NCBI GenBank assembly: GCA_964059195.1
Contig: CAXKWD010000005.1
Location: 154,285,265 to 154,349,264, forward strand
Direction: 5' to 3'
Source of the DNA: Ectobius pallidus
Lineage: Eukaryota > Arthropoda > Insecta > Blattodea > Ectobiidae
DNA: 64,000 bases
The notes under the pieces are model-generated. The model saw nothing but the letters and a program-made list of their open reading frames with translations. It had not been told where the DNA came from and ran no database searches. This document shows, in pieces, positions 57,028 through 64,000 of this stretch. How positions within the stretch are numbered: the first letter of the stretch is position 1; every line of letters starts with the position of its first letter. The translations under genes were made by a program, and so were the position numbers.

Positions 57028-58173
57028 CATATTAAATATATTAATTACTACTTTTTTAAAAAGTTAAATATTACCATAATAACGTTTTGCAAATGAAGCG
57101 ATATTATTAATGATTATTAATATTATTGCTGAGTTTGCATATTTAAGTTAGCATTCAAGCAAAACAATCAGTGGAATATAAGGTTTAAATCAACACGAAG
57201 AATTACAGAGAAATATAAGTTTTCTGTATATAACACCCGTAACACGAAAATAAAATTCCTCATATTTTAATATAAATAGTTATTTTATTAATGTATTAAT
57301 TCTGCTTTTATGCGATTTTTGTGATGGCGAACTTAAACGTAAGTAGCAGTGAAAATGTAAATCTTCCACCTGCCCTTTTTCCACAAACCAATAGTAACCT
57401 GATTGTTTTGAAGAATTAAGTTCAATTTTATTATTAACGTAGATTTTTAACCAAATTTCAGTATACCCATCACTAGCGTTTTTTAATTTCTTGAAGGTCT
57501 CAGAATCTGTCAGTGTATATATAAGCTGACTCACTAATATTAACTCTCTCGTTGAACCGTTTTGTTAAATAAAGGGGATGTGTATTGGATTCCTCTGTTG
57601 AGTTAGACTTACATTCTCCGCGAATTCCGAATAGAAATTACCAGCGACTGCTCGTTTCATTCTGTTTCATTAAATTCCAGACATTCTACAGCTATGATTG
57701 CAGTTTAAGCTTTAAATCTGCATAACAGAAAGTGCTGACAGAAGCTCAGATTCTGCTAGCTGAACGTGTGAACTGAAGCTTTTTGCAAGTTCCCTAGACT
57801 GAACTCAAGTTTCTATTCAAAACCTTTCTATAAAATTATTCTAGCTGTCATTTGCAGTTATAGCATTTCGCAAAATGTGAAATAAGAAAATATAATACTC
57901 CAGACAAACTTGTCATCAATATAGTTAAATAGCGAGCTTATGACAAAAACATCTTATTTAAAACTTGCCTGGACCTTGAACTTCCTAAGTTTAAATTTCA
58001 ATGCTTGTTTGTTTGATGGTAGTATACGAGGACACAACTAAGTTGAAGTTAGATCCACAGTCTCTGAGTCAGAATATCATAGCCTAATTGTAAAAAGATA
58101 AGAGTGTTGGAGTATTCGCCGCATCTCACTCGTTTTCATGTTTGTCGGACCTGAATTTTTTTCTAAGTTTTTA
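57028..58173. other. Intronic spacer; one unrecognised minus frame
   Basis: A minus-strand frame at 57280-57534 contains YTEIWLKIYVNNKIELNSSK and GYYWFVEKGQVEDLHFHCYL. The composition is protein-like but I do not recognise it. Nothing else is seen. Confidence 0.3.
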
Positions 58174-58175
58174 TA

Positions 58176-58843
58176 CTAGGGTGGATCGAAAAGTAACGCA
58201 CAAGTTTAATAGATACGATTGCAAACAAATGCATACATGAAGGGACATCTTTTGTCTATTTTTCTATATAGTCGCCAAGTTTCTCAATACATTTCTCCCA
58301 TCGTGATACCGGTTTCAAAATATCCTGTCCATAGAAGTCCGTTCGGTTGGAGTGTAGCCATCTTCGGACTGCTGTATTCACTTCTACATCTGACGAACCT
58401 TATCTCAGCAGTTCAACATTTCATACGGTGCTGTGTACGACATTGTGCATGACACATTGAAGTTTCGTAAAGTTAGTTCTCGCTGGGTGCCTAAGATCCT
58501 GAAAGGCGACCAGAAGGGCCAGCGAATGATGACAAGCTTGAATCACCTATCGCGTTACGCTTTCATTTGTTTGGTCCCATGAAAAAAATTCCTGGCCGGT
58601 AAATGTTTTGCGTCAGATACAGAAGTGAAAACAGCAGTCCGCAGATGGCTATACCCAACCGAACGGACTTCTATGAACAGGGTATTTTGAAACTGGCTTC
58701 ACGATGGGAGAAATGTGTTGAGAAACTTGGCGACTATACAGAAAAATAGACAAATGATGTCCTTTTATGTGTGCATTTGTTTGTAATTGTATCTATTAAA
58801 CTTGTAAAAGAAAGTATTGTGCGTTACTTTTCGATCCACAATC
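58176..58843. mobile_element. Foldback mariner
   Basis: Terminus GGGTGGATCGAAAAGTAACG at the left and its inverse at the right, flanked by TA. The left 220 bases are the reverse complement of the right 235: both are the 3' end of a mariner related to 12541-13211 (CAGATACAGAAGTGAAA, CGATGGGAGAAATGTGTTGA). The centre codes KFRKVSSRWVPKIL, the (H/K)xK(V/L)xxRWVPxxL region of mariners, followed by a fused tail. So it is an inverted duplication of the 3' end with part of the middle of the gene. Confidence 0.85.
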
Positions 58844-59319
58844 TATCTACTCTTATACAATTCAACGGCCCTAAATAGCGTGCTTGCTCGCCCGCTTCGT
58901 GAGACATCGGGTATACTCGGCGATGTTCGTCTCTCGCAGTCTAAACTTTCATGACGACTACAAAATTAGGAAGGAAAACCGTTTCTTTATTATATAAGGC
59001 CTAAGTGAAATGAACACATTGAACAAATATTCTAATTTTATTTTTACTTACAATTTTCATAGCTCTGAACCACAAACATTTTTAATAATCTACCAGTGTG
59101 ATTTTCTTAAAAATCCTGGAGTCAATGAATAATGGCGGGCAAAGCCGGGGGCAACAGCTGTAAAATATTGATGGTTTTATCTCTTGAAATATCGCTGATA
59201 ATAATAATCCAAACAAACCATTCCTTCCCTTGAAACATTGTATAATTTCTGAAAATTACACTGAATTGATAAAATAAAATTCAAATCATATTAATGTCAA
59301 CAATACGTATTATGTGTCC
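58844..59319. other. Intronic spacer, nothing recognised
   Basis: A GGCGGGCAAAGCCGGGGGC word at 59133-59151 resembles a decayed Helitron hairpin. Nothing else. Confidence 0.4.
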
Positions 59320-59553
59320 ACAGGTTCTTTGGAACTGCATAATCGATTCTGATATAGTTTTCACAGGGGGCGCTTTCATTTCGTGGAATGTACTCTAAAG
59401 CAGGAATTTTAGCTGTTTCATTAATTATTAATGGCTTAGTTTATGAATGATTCGCGTGAAAGTGTTAATAAATATAATGCTTTAATAATTATTATACTCT
59501 TAATTTTTAATTTTTAAAGGAATTATCGTGGCGAAGCCACGGGCACCTCCTAG
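59320..59553 (+). mobile_element. Helitron, diverged 3' end
   Basis: Contains GTTAATAAATATAATG and ACTCTTAATTTTTAATTTTT as in family 2, then the hairpin CGTGGCGAAGCCACGG and CCTCCTAG before T. The hairpin differs in sequence from family 2 but keeps pairing. Confidence 0.7.
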
Positions 59554-61034
59554 TGAAATACAAATAAAGATTACAAAAGAAATACAATCCAAGTCCACTT
59601 TTCACAAAAAATTAATTATGGGTATATTATCATTCTTGGCATAGTGTACTACTATTTTACATGTGAATTCATGAAATATAATTCATAGTTCACGTAAGGA
59701 TGGTTTCAAAATAAAGTCTACAATGGAATATCAATCAAAGTCCCACGGTTTTATGTTAAATTTAATCAGAGTCCACCCAGTTATAAGCATTAATATTCTT
59801 AGAATATTACTGGTATTCTGTTTTCAATGTTTGCAAACCTGAATTTCAATCGAAAATAAATTTGCAATCTATGCAAAGAACAATGTGTTTATTTAAGTTG
59901 AAAGTTGAAATATGACATTTCTGTTGCCTTTGCATAGTAAAATAGTGAATTTTCTGTTTGTTGTCTTACCTGTCATTGTTCATTACCATTCACAGTGAGT
60001 CCATGTAACCATAGTAACTCATGAATACAACAATGCTGCCAATACTTCAAGTTTTTCATATTATTTTTATGGTTGTGTGTGAAAATGTTTCACTTGAAAG
60101 AAGAAATTGAAGTGGACTTTGATTACTCTTTCATACAAAAATGTGCAAATAGTGATTCCATTGTTGTTTTCATTGTTAACTGCTCTTCACAGGACAACAC
60201 AAATAACTATTCTACTATAATAATAACTTATTATTCAAACAGTGTTTATTACAATTTCATATTGGTAATAAATAGTTTCTTTGTAAGAGTTTTTTTTTAA
60301 ATTGACTCAGAATTTTTAAAAAAATGTTACTTTTATTGTTTTCCCCTGTAGCATTCAAATAAAATACACATAATTATAATTAAAAAGTTATTTGTTCAAT
60401 AATATTAACAATAATAGTAATAATAGATTGATATTCCATTAATAGTTTTGTTGTCTTAGCCGTAAGATTATAACATTAGACATATTACAGCTACCTATTA
60501 TACAAAAACTATTTAGTGATAAAAGGTAAATATTAAATTAATTTCTTGTATTTTGTGATATCTATAATACTTTTATTATTAGTCCTAATATAATTAGAAT
60601 TTTAAAGTTTGGTTGTATTAGGATTAGTATATTCTTGGTGAATTATTCGCAGAATATAGTATTCTTATAATGCTGGAATTTGAAGTGCTTTATCCAAGAG
60701 CGTTAATTTTACTTTCAAAAGATATCTGTTTATAAAAAATTGCTTATAATAATAATAATTAGGTCCCTACCCATTTTATTTATAATACATTTTTTAAATC
60801 ATCTACAAAGAAGTGAAAAAATAGTTAGGCCTAAATGACCCTTTAAATCCATAAGAACGGTCCCAAACAGAGAAAAAAATAAGCTTGTGGAACATATACT
60901 ACTAGAAGAATGTTTTAACACTAACTTAATTTAATTAAAAGCAAGGGAAATTATATATTTTAGATTAGTTTTAATACTTCTAGTAAACCAGATTATAGGC
61001 CTATGTTTTAACGCATTTTCCTATGCACACACAG
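59554..61034. other. AT-rich intron end, nothing recognised
   Basis: No repeat family or frame that I can support, up to the acceptor of the TM7 exon. Confidence 0.5.
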
Positions 61035-61147
61035 ATATACTATGAACATCCCGAGTTCTGATGTGATGGTAACAATTGCTCTGCTCTCCCATTGGTTGTG
61101 TTACGCCAACAGTGCTGTCAACCCCGTAATCTACAACTTCATGAGTG
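61035..61147 (+). CDS. GPCR exon with TM7 and NPxxY (allatotropin/orexin receptor-like)
   Basis: Next exon of the same receptor. A CACACACAG acceptor precedes it and it ends ATGAGTG before the donor GTGAGTAC. It has one leading base, 37 codons and one trailing base. It encodes the short third extracellular loop and TM7: SHWLCYANSAVNPVIYNFMS. NPVIY is the NPxxY activation motif. SHWLxYxNSAxNPxIYNF is, from family knowledge, the hallmark of orexin and allatotropin receptors. The reading frame has no stop and continues exactly from the TM6 exon across a phase-2 intron. The open frame runs past the donor to 61290, but the sequence after 61147 no longer looks like a GPCR tail, so I end the exon at the donor. 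The next exon (helix 8, usually opening KFR) was not found before the window ends. Confidence 0.92.
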
Positions 61148-61784
61148 GTGAGTACAGTTCTACCAACATCCAATATTTAATTTCATGTTGTATTAATCCT
61201 TATCAGAGGCTGATCTTTCAAACATTAATCGCTTTGTTCCCTTATTTAACTTATCACATTGTTAATTTTTTGAACTTGTACTATGTCTAAATAATAGTTG
61301 ATTAGACACACATGATTTATTCATTAGTCACATTCTGAATATATTGTTGCCGATAGGAATACATTGAACATGTTTCATTTAATAACTGTCATCTTTACTA
61401 TAAGACCATAAATCAATTCTGGCGATTCGTAAGAAACTTTCACAAATATCATTGACTAGATTTCGTGTCTATAGTAGTATTATAAAAATTTCAGAGCACG
61501 ATATGGAGTTTTCGCCTTTTTATTTCTTTGCTAGTAGCCGTATGCAATCTCAATGACGTAAGAATGAGATTGTGCTAAAAATAAGTGACGATTCACAGAT
61601 AATGTTACTTTTATCAGAGCATCATTCTTCATTCATTGGTATATCTATAGCTACTGGTACTAAAAAGGTGGAAATTCCACAGCCTAATATAAAATTAACA
61701 AATATAAAATATTTCATAATCTTTCATCATTCTGTCGTAAAATCCTTTTTATGTAAAAGTAGAAATTTTAACAAAGGGGTGCAC
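61148..61784. other. Downstream intron start, nothing recognised
   Basis: Begins with the GTGAGTAC donor. The open frame that runs on to 61290 is intronic read-through. Confidence 0.6.
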
Positions 61785-61990
61785 TCAGCCTCGTTATTCA
61801 AATTGAGGAGCTACTTGATAAAAAAAAGTAGCGGCTCCGGTCATGGAAACCACCATTAACGGCCGTGGGTGTCGACATGTTGACCACATGTCCCCCAGTC
61901 CTGCCGTCTGCCTACGGGATATGACGCAGCGGTCGGGTGGTAGGCCTTGTCCCTTCTGGGATGTTAGCGCCACGGAGTTAGTTAGTTAGT
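61785..61990 (+). mobile_element. SINE family D, 3' part
   Basis: CACTCAGCCTCGTTATTCAA to GGTCATGGAAACCACCATTA matches the reverse of 43670-43760. It goes on through a GC-rich body to a GTTAGTTAGTTAGT tail. The tRNA-like head is absent. Confidence 0.65.
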
Positions 61991-62727
61991 AATTTTAACA
62001 AAACATTTTTGGACGTTCAATACATGGCCGTTAGGAAGGAATGGTAGAGTTTGAAGATTCTCTGAACGTAATCACAAATAATTGCAAAATATCTAAGACT
62101 TCTCATAGTTACAAATTGACAGCTTCACAAATAGGCCTATTATTAATATTTCCATGGTATAATTTTCAATCACATGCTCACATTCAATTGTCAATTTACA
62201 CATCCGCAGTTTTCAGTTTGAAAGGACTTAAGTCTATAATATGTATATTATCCAGATGTGTTTTAAATTCGTAGGCAAATGCATCATTCAAGATACATCT
62301 CATACAGACAGATAATATTCGTAAAAAATAATAAAATATAAATGCCAATACATTAAATTATAACTAATGTTTGTTATCAGTCTTTGGTTTCATTTATGTG
62401 AAGACTGTATTGTTTTCCACCTTTCCCAAGACTCTCAGAAATAATTCTTCGGGGTGATCCCCCCTTAAGTGTACGTCCTAACGTCTTTCTATGAGAGCAA
62501 ATTTTTGTAAATAGTAATCGGCATACGCTGCCCTCAATCGAAAAATAAGCGTAACAAAAATCACATATGTGACAGAAACCTCCACTTGGAGGCCCTTCGC
62601 TCCAACATAGGGGATATGGGAAACCAGAATCGGCATACACGAAGGAAATATGATATCCATACTTACAGCGAACAATAACTCTAGTCCTGAATGACATTCT
62701 TCTTCTTATGGTGAGGAATGATATGTG
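61991..62727. other. Spacer with an unrecognised minus frame
   Basis: A minus-strand frame at 62377-62697 has 106 codons (includes GGFCHICDFCYAYFSIEG). It has several cysteines but no arrangement I can name. No other feature. Confidence 0.3.
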
Positions 62728-63242
62728 CTGTAAATAGATTATTGGGCAACACTCACCAATGTTTGTTGATCCCTTTGTGAAGCCGTTGTCAATAGTTGCT
62801 TAATCTTGCGTGAAGCTTTCGTCTTCTTAATAAAATAATAAAACACAGAGATTATATAAAACGTAAACACTAAAAATTGCAACTTCACAACAGGAATAGA
62901 TTATTGGGCAACACTCACCAATGTTTGTTGATCCCTTTGTGAAGTCGTTGTCAATAGTTGCTTAATCTTGCGTGAAGCTTTCGTCTTCTTAATAAAATAA
63001 TAAAACACACAGATTATATAAAACGTAAACACTAAAAATTGCAACTTCACAACAGGAATCCTGATTCCTGCAACTTCCTGTTGTGAAGTTCCAATTTTTA
63101 GTGTTTACGTTTTATATAATCTGTGTGTTTTATTATTTTATTAAGAAGACGAAAGCTTCACGCAAGATTAAGCAACTATTGACAACGGCTTCACAAAGGG
63201 ATCAACAAACATTGGTGAGTGTTGCCCAATAATCTATTTACA
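62728..63242. repeat. Near-identical trimer: two direct units and one inverted
   Basis: Units of about 165 bp: 62728-62894 and 62895-63060 in the same direction, 63077-63242 inverted. They share TAGATTATTGGGCAACACTC, CTTAATCTTGCGTGAAGCTT and TATATAAAACGTAAACACTA and differ at only a few positions. The outermost ends are CTGTAAATAGATT and its inverse. Confidence 0.9.
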
Positions 63243-64000
63243 GTAAATAACTCTAGTACACTCGTCTCCCATCCATTACAGAGAAAGCGGGATTTAGAAC
63301 GAATTTTGGGAGGTAAACTTAAGTAAAATCTAATGGATTTAAACCTATAGCCCCAAGGGAAACGCATATTGATTATTGGTTTTGAGATACCTGCCAAGGG
63401 AAGATAACGTCATGAGAACAATTTCTCTCTTCTGTGGCTTTTGATTTCATTTACTCTTCGATCAGAGGAAGTTCAGAATGTTTGTGCCACAGTAATTTAG
63501 CATTTCTGCCTTCTCTTATGTAGCCTACATCTAGTTTGATTTTTCGGTTGAGTATCGTCATTAAACGATGACCGAAGTGTTGGTAGTGTTTTCCAAATTA
63601 TTCTTGCTATAAACGTTCAATCTAACCGACCGTACTAAAACCTGAAGAGAAATTGCAGTTTCAAATTTCAGTTTAATATCTGACTTTGTTTTTGAGATAT
63701 TAATTTATTTGATTGATTTTTAGTAAAAATTATAATCAGTCTCCTCTGATAGATATTGAAATATGAACCAGAGTTTATGTAAAAAAAAATTTGAGTTTGC
63801 TTTATAAAATCTTTGACAGGTTTTTAACATTATTTATATTTCTGTTTTTAAAGAAAGTATTTTGCATAAGATATTGGGAAGTTTAAAAAAAAAAAACTTA
63901 TTACTCACTCTGTTGCATTTATTGTGAAGTATATTTTAGATTAAATTCAGAGCAGTATCCCTAATTTACGGGATAATATAGATCTTTAATTATTTTACTA
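63243..64000. other. Spacer to window end, nothing recognised
   Basis: No C-terminal GPCR exon, repeat or RNA gene recognised. A short minus frame at 63191-63397 overlaps the trimer and is not credited. Confidence 0.45.

Larger units (their letters stand above)
51703..61034 (+). other. GPCR intron, phase 2, 9.3 kb
   Basis: Intron between the TM6 and TM7 exons, with a GTATGA donor and a CACACAG acceptor. It is filled with transposable elements, each listed separately: a small inverted-repeat element next to the donor, a Helitron dimer, a SINE, two foldback-family elements, a TTAA element, a hAT, a foldback mariner and a Helitron end. No other coding exon was recognised in it. Confidence 0.88.

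Noticed and set aside
61148..61290. Extension of the TM7 exon frame to 61290
   Set aside because: A strong GTGAGTAC donor follows the TM7 motif and the residues after it do not resemble a receptor C-terminus.

Overview
This is a eukaryotic, AT-rich, gene-poor and repeat-dense window. Introns with GT/AG borders, tRNA-derived SINEs, LINE tails, Helitrons, mariner/Tc1, hAT and TTAA-type elements, and the recurrent 'taggcctat' word all point to a large insect genome. I infer a polyneopteran such as a cockroach or termite, with moderate confidence. No bacterial features, operons or CRISPR arrays are present.

The only confident host gene is on the + strand: two exons of a rhodopsin-family neuropeptide GPCR of the allatotropin/orexin receptor type. 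The TM6 exon is at 51546-51702 and the TM7 exon at 61035-61147. They are joined by a 9.3-kb phase-2 intron that splits an Arg codon exactly. Upstream exons (TM1-TM5) and the C-terminal exon are not recognisable here, so much of the window is probably intron or flanking DNA of this gene. A second, weaker candidate is a promoter-like block on the minus strand near 39.55-39.75 kb (CCAAT, CRE, TATA, then a splice donor), lying inside a Helitron copy.

Layout. 0-13 kb: long-TIR MITEs, LINE relics, an intact SINE with target duplication, a deleted Tc1 element, a higher-order tandem repeat and a deleted mariner. 13-28 kb: Helitron family 1, a DUF4817-type transposase foldback, a nested complex at 20.6-23.5 kb (Helitron within a foldback-family element within a hAT-like element, plus a Helitron helicase relic), and a LINE reverse transcriptase relic. 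28-36 kb: SINEs, mariner pieces and a foldback mariner. 36.4-42.6 kb: a tandem array of four Helitron family 2 copies, one interrupted by foreign sequence and a REL-endonuclease LINE. 43-51 kb: transposase and LINE relics, two small hAT-type MITEs with perfect 8-bp target duplications, a perfect 66-bp inverted repeat, a degenerate minisatellite and a tRNA-like palindrome. 51.5-61 kb: the GPCR intron, carrying a Helitron dimer, two foldback-family elements head to head (one hit by a TTAA element, the other by a hAT) and a foldback mariner. 61-64 kb: the TM7 exon, a SINE relic and a near-identical inverted trimer.

The mobile elements do not act together as a pathway. Their nesting gives a relative insertion history, and several pairs of copies supply internal empty-site controls that fix element ends to the base. 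A striking theme is how many elements are present as head-to-head foldbacks.
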